This document shows positions 1 to 7,399 of a stretch of DNA of 14,430 nt, piece by piece. Position numbers and translations under genes: made by a program. The stretch spans positions 1 to 14,430 of the forward strand of contig CAMFKA010000022.1 in the NCBI GenBank assembly GCA_945957185.1, in the 5' to 3' direction. The notes beneath the pieces were generated by a model. It was not told the origin of the DNA, did not search any database, and saw only the letters and a program-made list of their open reading frames with translations. This DNA comes from an uncultured Chlamydiaceae bacterium. Its GTDB lineage: Bacteria > Chlamydiota > Chlamydiia > Chlamydiales > Parachlamydiaceae. The stretch's first letter is position 1; each line of letters opens with the position of its first letter.

Positions 1-1383
1 ATACCAAGGGTGGTGCAGCATCGATTTGTAAGGATTCAAAAAGTCCCATAAATTTCCGATATGCCGCGTGCCATCCACTTTAGACCTCACACCCGCCCCC
101 AAAAATAAACAGAAGACGTTTGTGCAAAGCCCTGGAATGTAATACAAAATATCAAACAAGAGTTTAGGAAGCAGTTTCGCAATTCGATCGACCAAAGGGA
201 TCAGCTTGGGAGGCAGAATCAACTTCATGATCGATGCTTCTGTTTTCAATCGAATGCCACAGATATTTGCAACTTGGTTGACGAAGACCATACAACTTTC
301 ACCAAAAAGACCAAATTGCAGATTTTGCGCGCGCTGAAGCTCCAACACCTTATCTTTTGCACGATGAAATTGCTCTTCGGAGATTTCAAACGAAATTTTT
401 GTTCGCACGGTGTGGTCGGTGTGCCTTAAGGGAGGGTTTTCTCCTCTCCTTTTCTCTTTTGGAGGTATAGGCCACATTGTCGAACAGTCCGGTGATTGGA
501 TGAGAGCATCGTGTTTCACTAAGGCTGTCATCCGTCCTTTAATTCCCGGGGGTCGGTATTTACCGAACTCGTAAATTTTACCTTCGGGAGTGATGAGACG
601 AATCCATGAGTGATCGCCTGACATCCGTGGTCCTTTTGCAGAATGGAACACACAAATCGAAAAGAGATATTTGCCGATGGTAGCGTACTTTTCGCGTGTG
701 AAAGTACGGTTTTCCATGTCGGCTTCGTCCCACACGAAAAGATCTTGGTTTTGAAGGCCATTAGGACCATACTTCCAAGGCCATTGTGTCTCTATCTTCG
801 ATGCTTTAAATTGGACGGAAGGGATGTCATCTTTATCTACAACCGCTTCTTTGGCGACTGCCCAATCGACATACTCTCCGTTCATCATCACCTTAACAGG
901 TGACTGTGGAGTGTCGCATGGCAGTTTGTGATTGTAGAAGGCTAGATAATTCGGCAGAAAAGCTTTCTTCTCGGAAAACGTCTCCAAACCTTCGCTAGCA
1001 TTGAGGTTTTCCGCTGTAATGCCTAGGCGATATGCTGTCAATTCGGTTTTAAATTGAAGGAGCGGAGCCCACTCTGCCGCCTTCTTTTGCTCTGTTGAGA
1101 GACTTTCGAACTCTTTCAATACAGAGGTGCGTCTAAACCATTCTCGTAAAATGTAAGCTTCACGACCCTTGAACACTTCTTTAGGAGATAACCTAGAAGT
1201 GTTCTTGAGAGTGTCGGCAGCAATTGTCAAAATAGCGAGTTCCCGCTCTCGATTCAGTTGACGCCCGTAACGAAATCTGATGGCATCGAATCGAGAGCCA
1301 TTGATAAGAGAATTCCCTCGACAGAGCGGTGTAGAAAATCTATCGAGGCTGTTGCAAAGCTGTGCTAGGGAAATGGCGCTCAT
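1..1383 (-). CDS. Partial gene: candidate permuted papain-like (LRAT/YiiX/NlpC-type) cysteine hydrolase, 3' end beyond window
   Basis: An uninterrupted frame of 461 codons runs from an ATG at 1383 to the left edge, so the C-terminus is missing. The ATG overlaps the secA stop as ATGA, implying translational coupling. The protein starts MSAISLAQLCNSLDRF and has no signal peptide. Residues 1-230 are mostly charged and helical in character and match no family I know. A compact domain follows with GDHSWIRL (His258), then ITPEGKIYEFGKYRP and, about 106 residues later, GESCMVFVNQVANICGI (Cys364). His first and Cys later, with this spacing and a VNQV-type helix after the Cys, resembles circularly permuted papain-fold proteins such as LRAT, YiiX and permuted NlpC/P60. 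A hydrophobic, Pro-containing stretch follows (about 385-430) and may touch membrane. The catalytic assignment is inference from motif layout; the reading frame itself is clear. It could be a host-directed enzyme or a lipid or peptide hydrolase. Confidence 0.8.
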   Translation of the reverse strand, partial: MSAISLAQLCNSLDRFSTPLCRGNSLINGSRFDAIRFRYGRQLNRERELAILTIAADTLKNTSRLSPKEVFKGREAYILREWFRRTSVLKEFESLSTEQKKAAEWAPLLQFKTELTAYRLGITAENLNASEGLETFSEKKAFLPNYLAFYNHKLPCDTPQSPVKVMMNGEYVDWAVAKEAVVDKDDIPSVQFKASKIETQWPWKYGPNGLQNQDLFVWDEADMENRTFTREKYATIGKYLFSICVFHSAKGPRMSGDHSWIRLITPEGKIYEFGKYRPPGIKGRMTALVKHDALIQSPDCSTMWPIPPKEKRRGENPPLRHTDHTVRTKISFEISEEQFHRAKDKVLELQRAQNLQFGLFGESCMVFVNQVANICGIRLKTEASIMKLILPPKLIPLVDRIAKLLPKLLFDILYYIPGLCTNVFCLFLGAGVRSKVDGTRHIGNLWDFLNPYKSMLHHPWY

Positions 1384-4271
1384 CGCGTTGGCTGCTCTTC
1401 CGTTGGAGGTTGAAGGTCGGGTAAGAACGAACGTGCCGTTTCCAGTTTTAGTCCCTGCAGCAGTTGCTGTAGCGAGAACGGATTTGCCGGGACAATTTCG
1501 AAGCGGAACAGGTCATGACCGATCTCTTCTCTTAAACGGATGCTAAATTCCTCGAACAGACGGAATGCCTCGTGTTTAAATTCCATGAGGGGATCTCTCT
1601 GTCCAATCGCGCGTAGGTTCACATCGGTGCGTAAGTGGTCCATGGAATGGAGGTGCTCTTGCCACAGCTGGTCGCACTTGCGTAACATCATATTGCGGAC
1701 AGCGCCGTCAGTAGGTTTACGGCCATCTTTACGCTCGAATTTGCTGTTTTCTCTCTCCATCTTCTCTTTAAAAGCGTGGACGATTTTTTTCGCGACATTG
1801 GAGGCGATCTCGTCAGCTTCCGCATAGTCGGAATTGAACTCTTCAGCTTCGAAAGTCACCGGAAAGTGATTCATCAGCCAATCACGGTATCCTTCCGGAT
1901 CCCAGCCGTCTTCTTGCGAACGGCTGACAAGAAACTTGTCTGCACCTTGAACGCAAACATCTTCCAAAAGCTCGATCGCAACGTTATCGATGTCGTCTGA
2001 GTGGAGAATATCATTACGGAATCCATAGATCGCTTGTCGTTGTTTGTTCATCACATCGTCGTATTCGATGGTGTGTTTGCGGATCGTAAAATTACGCCCT
2101 TCAATGCGTTTTTGAGCCGTTTCTACAGATTTATTTAAAATTCCTGCAGAGATGGGCTCTCCTTCCGGCGGTCTAAAACGTTGAAGGAAAGCAGTCATCT
2201 TTGGAGTCGTAAACAAACGGAGCAGTTGGTCTTCGAAAGAGATGAAGAACTTGGAGTTCCCCGGATCCCCTTGACGAGCAGAGCGTCCGCGCAGCTGACG
2301 GTCGATACGGCGAGATTGGTGACGAGTTGTCCCCATCACGTAGAGTCCGCCCAGATTCGCGACATTTTCGCCTAGTTTAATATCTGTACCGCGCCCGGCC
2401 ATGTTTGTTGCGATGGTGATAGCGCCTTGTTGTCCTGCGTTAGCGACAATTTCAGCCTCTTTTTCGTGCTGTTTCGCGTTTAGGACGGTGTGTTCCAGCT
2501 GATTCTGACGTAAGATGCGTGACAATTTTTCTGACACTTCCACAGATTCCGTACCGATGAGGATGGGGCGCCCTAGGGCGTGAATCTCTTTGACATCCTT
2601 CAGAATGGCGTTGTACTTCTCCCTTTCGGTCATGTAGATTTCGTCGTTGAAATCGGTACGCTTGTTGGGGCGGTGTGTCGGGATAACCAGAACGTCGAGC
2701 TTGTAGATCTGTTTAAGTTCTAAAGCATCTGTCGCTGCAGTACCTGTCATTCCCGCGAGCTTTTTGTACATCCTAAAGTAGTTTTGAAGAGTGATTGTCG
2801 CGTAGGTTTGTGTCTCTTTTTGAATTTCCAAGCCCTCTTTCGCTTCGATAGCCTGGTGTAAACCATCGGAGAAGCGACGACCGGGTTGAGCTCTTCCCGT
2901 GTTTTCGTCGATGATGACAATTTTGTTGTCTTGAATGATGTAATCGACATCTTTTTCCATCAGCAGGTGAGCGCGCAGCATTTGACGCAGATTGTGGGCT
3001 CGCTCTTTTCGTTTCGCATCTTCGGCTTGGATAGCTAACTTGCGATTCACTTTTTCGTCATCGGAAAGAGAAGCATCATCGTCGATTAAGTTGAACTCGT
3101 GGCTGATGTCCATCATGAGGAAGTCGTCTTCTTGACCAACTCCATTTGTGCATTCCACCCACGCTTGAATTCCTCGATCGGTCAATTCGTATTCGTTGGC
3201 GCGCTCGTCAATGATCATGTAGAGATTCGCCAACGCATCACTTTTTTCGTTTTTGTTTTGATCGGCGTAGTAGTAAAGGTCCCACCCATCCAACGCAGCG
3301 CGTAAATCGGGATCTTCTTTGATTCTTTTGACGACTTTATTAGTGGGTGTTCCTTTGCTGACGAGCCACAGCTTTTTCAAAGCTTCCTCTTCCTGCTTCT
3401 TCCGCTCTTTCCCTTCGGGCATTTGCTGCGCAGAATCTAGTAATTTTTTCCCATCGGTAGCCAGCTTGTTGCAGAAGTCTCTTTGACGCCGTACCAGTTG
3501 AGAAACACCATCTTTTAATTCGTCGTACATCTGCTTGCTGACAGGGGCCGGACCGGAAATGATGAGAGGCGTACGCGCTTCATCAATCAAAATGGAATCG
3601 GCTTCGTCGATGATGGCAAAGTAATAACCCCGTTGCACTTGCTGCTCTTTCGATGTCGCTAGCGAGTTGTCGCGAAGGTAGTCGAATCCAAATTCGGAGG
3701 CTGTTCCATAAACGACGTCTGTTTTATAGACAGCCGGACGCGCGTCTGGTGCTGTTGCGTGTGTGAGTACGCCGGTAGTGATGCCGAGGTAGCGTAAGAC
3801 GTTACCGGTCCAGTCGCAGTCCCGTTGTGCGAGGTAGTCGTTTACAGTAACGAGGTGGACAGGTTCGCCTGTCAATGCATTTAAATATAAAGGAAATGCA
3901 GCGGTAAGAGTTTTCCCTTCTCCGGTTTGCATCTCGGCAATGGTTCCGTAATGGAGGGCGATTGCTCCGATGATTTGAACGTCGTAAGGGACCATGTCCC
4001 ATTTTTGGTTGTAGCCGGAAACGTGTACTTCAGTTCCACAGAGACGTCGGCAACCATTTTTTACGACACCGTAAGCTTCAGGAAGGAGTTGATCAAGTGT
4101 CTCTCCCTCTTTGTACCGCCGTTTGAATTCTTCTGTTTTAGCCTTTAGCTGGTCGTCAGAAAGATTTTTATACTCTTCGTCCCATTGGTTGACTGCAGTA
4201 ACAATCTTTGAATATTTGCGCACTAAGCGGTCCTGTGCGGATCCGAACAATCTTCTTAAAAAACCAAACAT
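1380..4271 (-). CDS. secA: Preprotein translocase ATPase SecA
   Basis: SecA is the cytoplasmic motor that drives unfolded preproteins through SecYEG. The protein is 963 aa from the chosen ATG. Motifs, numbered from that ATG: Walker A MQTGEGKT (114-121), DEAD box IIDEAD (ending at 225) followed by DEARTPLIISG, ENTGRAQPGRRFSDGLHQ (from 456), GMTGTA (507), TNMAGRGTDI (622-631) and QLRGRSARQGDPG (659-671). The later IRKHTIEYDDVMNKQR is the start of the scaffold/wing region. The stretch between the DEAD box and ENTGR is longer than in E. coli SecA and very charged, which explains the extra length. The C-terminus ends EEQPTR with no Cys-rich zinc motif. A TTG 12 nt upstream could add MRVS, but the ATG at 4271 has GAGAG placed about 6 nt ahead and gives the usual SecA start MFGFLRRLFG. 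The next gene overlaps the stop by ATGA. Confidence 0.97.
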   Translation of the reverse strand: MFGFLRRLFGSAQDRLVRKYSKIVTAVNQWDEEYKNLSDDQLKAKTEEFKRRYKEGETLDQLLPEAYGVVKNGCRRLCGTEVHVSGYNQKWDMVPYDVQIIGAIALHYGTIAEMQTGEGKTLTAAFPLYLNALTGEPVHLVTVNDYLAQRDCDWTGNVLRYLGITTGVLTHATAPDARPAVYKTDVVYGTASEFGFDYLRDNSLATSKEQQVQRGYYFAIIDEADSILIDEARTPLIISGPAPVSKQMYDELKDGVSQLVRRQRDFCNKLATDGKKLLDSAQQMPEGKERKKQEEEALKKLWLVSKGTPTNKVVKRIKEDPDLRAALDGWDLYYYADQNKNEKSDALANLYMIIDERANEYELTDRGIQAWVECTNGVGQEDDFLMMDISHEFNLIDDDASLSDDEKVNRKLAIQAEDAKRKERAHNLRQMLRAHLLMEKDVDYIIQDNKIVIIDENTGRAQPGRRFSDGLHQAIEAKEGLEIQKETQTYATITLQNYFRMYKKLAGMTGTAATDALELKQIYKLDVLVIPTHRPNKRTDFNDEIYMTEREKYNAILKDVKEIHALGRPILIGTESVEVSEKLSRILRQNQLEHTVLNAKQHEKEAEIVANAGQQGAITIATNMAGRGTDIKLGENVANLGGLYVMGTTRHQSRRIDRQLRGRSARQGDPGNSKFFISFEDQLLRLFTTPKMTAFLQRFRPPEGEPISAGILNKSVETAQKRIEGRNFTIRKHTIEYDDVMNKQRQAIYGFRNDILHSDDIDNVAIELLEDVCVQGADKFLVSRSQEDGWDPEGYRDWLMNHFPVTFEAEEFNSDYAEADEIASNVAKKIVHAFKEKMERENSKFERKDGRKPTDGAVRNMMLRKCDQLWQEHLHSMDHLRTDVNLRAIGQRDPLMEFKHEAFRLFEEFSIRLREEIGHDLFRFEIVPANPFSLQQLLQGLKLETARSFLPDLQPPTEEQPTR

Positions 4272-4345
4272 AGAAACTCTCAACTAAACAGTAATGAAAG
4301 AAAGATACTACATCTTTTTCTTAAAATTCGCTAGCACTATTCACG

Positions 4346-4369
4346 AGCTCGGCTTTACAAAGCCGAGCT
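4346..4369 (-). terminator. Hairpin at the end of the yjbH-like gene, possible weak terminator
   Basis: AGCTCGGCTT (4346-4355) and its exact complement (4360-4369) form a 10-bp stem with a 4-nt loop, or 11 bp with a 2-nt loop. The stem covers the TAG stop (4368-4370) of the YjbH-like gene. On the minus strand the hairpin is not followed directly by a U-run; the first AATTTT lies about 17 nt further on. It may therefore attenuate transcription or protect the mRNA end rather than act as a strong intrinsic terminator between this gene and secA. Confidence 0.45.
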
Positions 4370-6506
4370 AGAACTGACGGTGTTCCCGAATCATTTGATA
4401 AAGCTCCTGTCCCGTGAGTGCGCTTGCTCCAACGTCACGCAGCCAAGCCGACATTCCATAACCCCATCTGGCGCAGGAACTGCTGGTATAGAAGACATCG
4501 ACAGGCATGGAAAAAGAGATCCCTTTATCGTAGTACCTTTGGCCATTCAAATTGTCTCGAGCATTCGTTGTTGTGTACCATAGCGTTAAAATTAAACCGC
4601 TAGGATAGTAACGCGAGACTTCATACCTGGCGCCCCAATCGTTGGCAAGAAATTTTCCCGCCTGGATTCTAAAGTCGAGCTGCGCCTGTGGCCACGAAAA
4701 ATAGAGGTTTGCAAATAACTGAGAACCAGTGAAATAACGCAATGTCGGAGTGAAGCCGTTGTACTTGGTGATCCAATTAGTAAACCCTAATCCGGTGGTC
4801 TTTCTCTTTTTGAATACACCGCCCTGAACACCAAATGCCCAACAGCTATTTAAGGGGTAGTACAGACACTCTGTTACCGCTCCGCCGTACATTTGTTCAA
4901 AATAGCCAGCTCCCGCACGCGCATACCATCCGCTGCCTAAAGCCCAATTCTTTTGGAAATACAACTCGTCAACGACGAGTCCGGTCTGTTTGTAGTACCT
5001 TGCAGAGTCTGTGCGGACGTTGATCATTTGAGATGGGTTCAGACGATCGACATTGCCGACGTGTCTTAAATCGGAAAAAAGGGTGTAGCCCAACAGTACC
5101 GAGTAATAGACGCTATTATTTAAAAAGCCGTTAACACCAGGGCCAACGCCAAGGGCGTATTTAAATTTCCCTTTCGAGCTTCCAAAAAATGTGTGCGTGC
5201 GAGGAGCAATAACAAAATTCCAATGGTCTCGATGAGCCTCGAAAATTTCGATGGAGCCGGGAGCAGGGTATGTCGCTTCTTCAAGAGGAGTAATCACTTC
5301 CAGTTCATAGGGACCCATTTCTCCGCTAGCAAATTCTCCTAAAAAAGCGGCGTGGTAGCGGTATTCCTGGATGGGCATCCCTTCCGTGTCAAGAGTGATG
5401 ATGACAGTGTCGACGTTGGCGGGTGTCAAAAACGCGACTAAGTTGTTTAAACGCGCTCTCACTTGTTCCTCGGTGCGGTAACGGTCGTTTGCGATGCGAA
5501 AACGGAGTGTTGTGCGGTTTTCTTCGTCATATTCGAGGTGACCGGAGAGAAGGCGGAAGCCTTGTTGGTAGAAGGCGTAAGCGTAATCAAAAGCAACGGC
5601 GTCAGTAGGGCGGCGGCATCCGATAGGTTCATTGACGACAGGGGTGCGGTAGAGAAGGGGTTCGTGGATTTTGGGGACGAAGCCGTTGGTATAACCGAAA
5701 TTGTAGTAAGCGGAGATGGAGCCCGCCAGTTTCACTCCTCTAACATACCCCAAAGAGAAATCGATAAAATTCCAAAGGCGGTATTTCGCTCCGATATTGA
5801 TAGGAATTTTTTGCGTTCTGCCATCGGGATGAGGTTCCCGCTTGTGGCTTTTGTAAGGGATGGCGTCGTATTCGGCGGTAATGCAAAGAGGGCTGAGGTA
5901 TTTGTGGTCGAGATGGTGGAATGGGAACCAATTGAATCCCCCGAACCATCCGCGAATCCTTTCAGAGCCTACCCCTAAAGTTGCTTCGAAATTTGCTTCT
6001 TTGAACACCTGCGTCAGCACAACATAGAGCGATTTAAACGAACGCGTTCCCATGAAATCGTCGAAACCGAAGGCAAGCCCGGGAAGTTTGTAGTCGCTAT
6101 CTTCCGGAGAAAAAATCGAGACTTTTACGTTGGCACCTTTGTCAGAGAAGTCTCCAAAGCCCGAGGAGGAGAGCACCGGATCGGGGATGCCATTAAAGAC
6201 GCGGTAGTTTCCGGTGACTTCTATCCGATCGGTCAATTGTACGCGCAGGTTCCACAGTCGATAAGGGGGTACAGAAGAGTATCCAAAGCCGATTTCTCCG
6301 TCGCAACCCATTCTTGCAGAAGGCATGTTGAGGAGTCCGCCTTGCAGCATGAAATTGTAAGTGACGGGTAAGCGGTCGTTTAATTTATTGTCCAAATCTT
6401 CGACGATGAGGAGATCGCGCAGCAAATTGCATTCGTTGTCAACCCAGGCATGTGCAGTGGAGATGCCGAGTGTGAAAAGAAGTAGAATCTTGAGAGCGGT
6501 ATTCAT
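4368..6506 (-). CDS. YjbH-domain outer-membrane protein (exopolysaccharide-associated family)
   Basis: The 712-aa protein has a clear signal peptide (MNTALKILLLFTLGISTAHA, cleavage near 20) and is then rich in alternating aromatic and polar strands, as in outer-membrane beta-barrels. Family hallmarks of YjbH/GfcD-type proteins are visible: GGLLNMPSARMGCDGEIGFGYS (56-77), GFDDFMGTRSFKSLYVVLTQ (147-166), LGVGSERIRGWFGG (177-190). Near the C-terminus are AGKFLANDWGARYEVSRYY and YYDKGISFSMPVDVF. In E. coli YjbH is encoded with YjbEFG and linked to exopolysaccharide production; GfcD is a relative in group 4 capsule loci. None of those partners is in this window, so a capsule role here is uncertain. 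The start is fixed by the signal peptide, yet there is no Shine-Dalgarno: CTTCTCTTT lies directly upstream. Downstream, a hairpin covers the stop, and secA starts about 100 nt further on. Confidence 0.9.
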   Translation of the reverse strand: MNTALKILLLFTLGISTAHAWVDNECNLLRDLLIVEDLDNKLNDRLPVTYNFMLQGGLLNMPSARMGCDGEIGFGYSSVPPYRLWNLRVQLTDRIEVTGNYRVFNGIPDPVLSSSGFGDFSDKGANVKVSIFSPEDSDYKLPGLAFGFDDFMGTRSFKSLYVVLTQVFKEANFEATLGVGSERIRGWFGGFNWFPFHHLDHKYLSPLCITAEYDAIPYKSHKREPHPDGRTQKIPINIGAKYRLWNFIDFSLGYVRGVKLAGSISAYYNFGYTNGFVPKIHEPLLYRTPVVNEPIGCRRPTDAVAFDYAYAFYQQGFRLLSGHLEYDEENRTTLRFRIANDRYRTEEQVRARLNNLVAFLTPANVDTVIITLDTEGMPIQEYRYHAAFLGEFASGEMGPYELEVITPLEEATYPAPGSIEIFEAHRDHWNFVIAPRTHTFFGSSKGKFKYALGVGPGVNGFLNNSVYYSVLLGYTLFSDLRHVGNVDRLNPSQMINVRTDSARYYKQTGLVVDELYFQKNWALGSGWYARAGAGYFEQMYGGAVTECLYYPLNSCWAFGVQGGVFKKRKTTGLGFTNWITKYNGFTPTLRYFTGSQLFANLYFSWPQAQLDFRIQAGKFLANDWGARYEVSRYYPSGLILTLWYTTTNARDNLNGQRYYDKGISFSMPVDVFYTSSSCARWGYGMSAWLRDVGASALTGQELYQMIREHRQF

Positions 6507-6517
6507 AAAGAGAAGCG

Positions 6518-6546
6518 ATTATAGCGAAAATGAGGGCGATGTTCAA
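6518..6546 (-). promoter_or_regulatory. Sigma70-like promoter just upstream of the YjbH-like gene
   Basis: On the minus strand TTGAAC (6546-6541), a 17-nt spacer and a perfect TATAAT (6523-6518) give a good sigma70-type promoter. Transcription would begin near 6511, about 5 nt before the ATG at 6506, so the message would be nearly leaderless. That fits the absence of a ribosome site. The assignment rests on consensus match and spacing only. Confidence 0.5.
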
Positions 6547-6565
6547 GCAATATCGGAGAAGAGGG

Positions 6566-6714
6566 ACAAGATAACGCGGAGACGCGGGGACGCAGGGACG
6601 CGGAGGTTTTTTTCTTTATAAAAGAATATAATTGTGATTTTTTCTAGAGAAGAAGATCCCCATTTTCAAACCCTCTCCGCGTCCCTGCGTCCCCGCGTCT
6701 CCGCGTTGTCTTGT
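6566..6714. repeat. 40-nt inverted repeat around a 69-nt AT-rich spacer
   Basis: The left arm is 6566-6605 and the right arm 6675-6714. The inner 33 nt of each arm (6573-6605 and 6675-6707) are perfectly complementary, and the outer 7 nt add six more pairs and one mismatch. Each arm is four imperfect 8-nt units: ACGCGGAG, ACGCGGGG, ACGCAGGG, ACGCGGAG (6574-6605). The arms are GC-rich, while the 69-nt spacer is AT-rich and contains a small TTCTTT-ATA-AAAGAA palindrome. As RNA or single-stranded DNA this would form a very stable cruciform or hairpin. It lies between the small secreted-protein gene and the YjbH-like gene, where it could block read-through or stabilise 3' ends. It may be a member of a dispersed intergenic repeat or MITE-like family, but no target duplication or transposase is seen. 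Confidence 0.9.
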
Positions 6715-6733
6715 TTTGTAGAGTGTCGACGAT

Positions 6734-6919
6734 TTAGTCGCGGACGATTTTCCAGTTGGATTCTACCGGCGCCTCTACAGCAGCAGTGCTGGTGAGAACA
6801 GCTTCTGTTTCCACTGCTTCCGATTGTGCTTCAACCGCTTCTTGTGGCGCTTCTACAGTTTCTTCAGCAGCTAGTGTCATGCCGCAAACAAGTGCTAAGA
6901 ATAAATAAAGATAGGTCAT
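6734..6919 (-). CDS. Small secreted acidic Glu/Val/Ala-rich protein, function unknown
   Basis: This 61-aa gene looks real. It has GGAG (6930-6927) 7 nt before the ATG, a convincing signal peptide (MTYLYLFLALVCGMTLAA, cleavage before EE at 19-20) and an ordered end. The mature part, about 43 residues, is very acidic with ten Glu, and has loosely repeated EAP/EAV units: VEAPQEAVEAQSEAVETEAV, then AAVEAPVES. It ends in NWKIVRD, which differs in character and may be a short binding tail. The Cys at 12 does not sit in a proper lipobox, so a lipoprotein is unlikely. It follows the OsmC-type gene on the same strand after 59 nt and lies just ahead of the inverted repeat. I do not recognise a family. 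It could be a periplasmic or exported small protein. Confidence 0.65.
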   Translation of the reverse strand: MTYLYLFLALVCGMTLAAEETVEAPQEAVEAQSEAVETEAVLTSTAAVEAPVESNWKIVRD

Positions 6920-6926
6920 GTGATTT

Positions 6927-6930
6927 CTCC
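6927..6930 (-). promoter_or_regulatory. Ribosome binding site of the small secreted-protein gene
   Basis: GGAG on the minus strand stands 7 nt before the ATG at 6919. It is the main support, with the signal peptide, for calling this short frame a gene. A perfect TTGACA (6957-6952) lies upstream, but no convincing -10 box stands at the right distance. Confidence 0.6.
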
Positions 6931-6978
6931 GTGTTATGTACGCTTAGATGATGTCAAAGGGAGGCTTTAAAAGCAATG

Positions 6979-7392
6979 TTAATCCGTTCCCCAATGATAC
7001 ACAAATTCTTGTGCTACTTCGGAGTGCAGACTTAAATGTACGGGACAGGTTTCTACGGCCTTTACAAGTGCGTTTTTGATCTCATCGGAGAAATCGTTCG
7101 GACAAAAGAACTCAGCATGCAAGACAGCAATCCTTCTGGGAGGCGTTGTCGCCATCTTTTTTGTGACCACTACTCTCGCTTTTCCAAGATCGATTTGCAA
7201 CTTATTAGCCGCGATACCCATCAAAGTCAAAGCGCAAGACCCCAACGCGACACCCACTAAATCAGTAGGAGAGAACGTCCTTCCCAATCCATGATTGTCT
7301 TTAGGGGCGTCTGTGATGAGTTCCGATTGCGTCGCACTGTCGACAGCGCGAGTAGACAAATTCCCTTCATACCAAATAGTGACTTCGCTCAT
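6979..7392 (-). CDS. OsmC-family protein (organic hydroperoxide/thiol stress)
   Basis: The 137-aa protein belongs to the OsmC/Ohr fold, whose better-known members reduce organic hydroperoxides with two cysteines in the cytoplasm. It opens MSEVTIWYEGNLSTRA, then has the motif ITDAPKDNHGLGRTFSPTDL and the first active-site-like Cys in ALGSCALTLMGIAA (Cys53). The second is in VETCPVHLSL (Cys116). The ITDAP...FSPTDL pattern is closer to the YhfA-like OsmC subgroup than to Ohr itself, so the substrate is open. The frame stays open further upstream into the helicase gene, but the ATG at 7392 is chosen: GGAG (7403-7400) lies 7 nt before it and the family alignment begins there. The ribosome site abuts the uvrD stop codon, and only 11 nt separate the two genes, so they are very likely co-transcribed. 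Confidence 0.92.
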   Translation of the reverse strand: MSEVTIWYEGNLSTRAVDSATQSELITDAPKDNHGLGRTFSPTDLVGVALGSCALTLMGIAANKLQIDLGKARVVVTKKMATTPPRRIAVLHAEFFCPNDFSDEIKNALVKAVETCPVHLSLHSEVAQEFVYHWGTD

Positions 7393-7399
7393 AACAATT

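Noticed and set aside
528..903. Short frames on both strands (528-770 minus, 643-903 plus)
   Set aside because: They lie in other frames of the continuous 461-codon minus-strand gene; neither has a ribosome site or recognisable protein.
1..1383. Left edge as a pseudogene or gene-free stretch
   Set aside because: Translating the minus strand from the ATG at 1383 gives no stop or frameshift to base 1, so the gene is intact but cut by the window.
5463..5978. 171-codon frame on the plus strand
   Set aside because: Antisense to the YjbH-like gene, no Shine-Dalgarno, no recognisable motif.
6627..6632. Perfect TATAAT on the plus strand inside the repeat spacer
   Set aside because: No plus-strand gene follows and the stretch is AT-rich, so a chance match is likely.
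6566..6714. CRISPR array or IS element
   Set aside because: The 8-nt units are contiguous with no unique spacers, and there is no cas or transposase gene or visible target duplication.
6734..6919. Lipoprotein signal in the small secreted protein
   Set aside because: Its only Cys is preceded by ALV, not a Gly/Ala/Ser at -1, so it does not make a lipobox; a normal signal peptidase site after LAA fits better.
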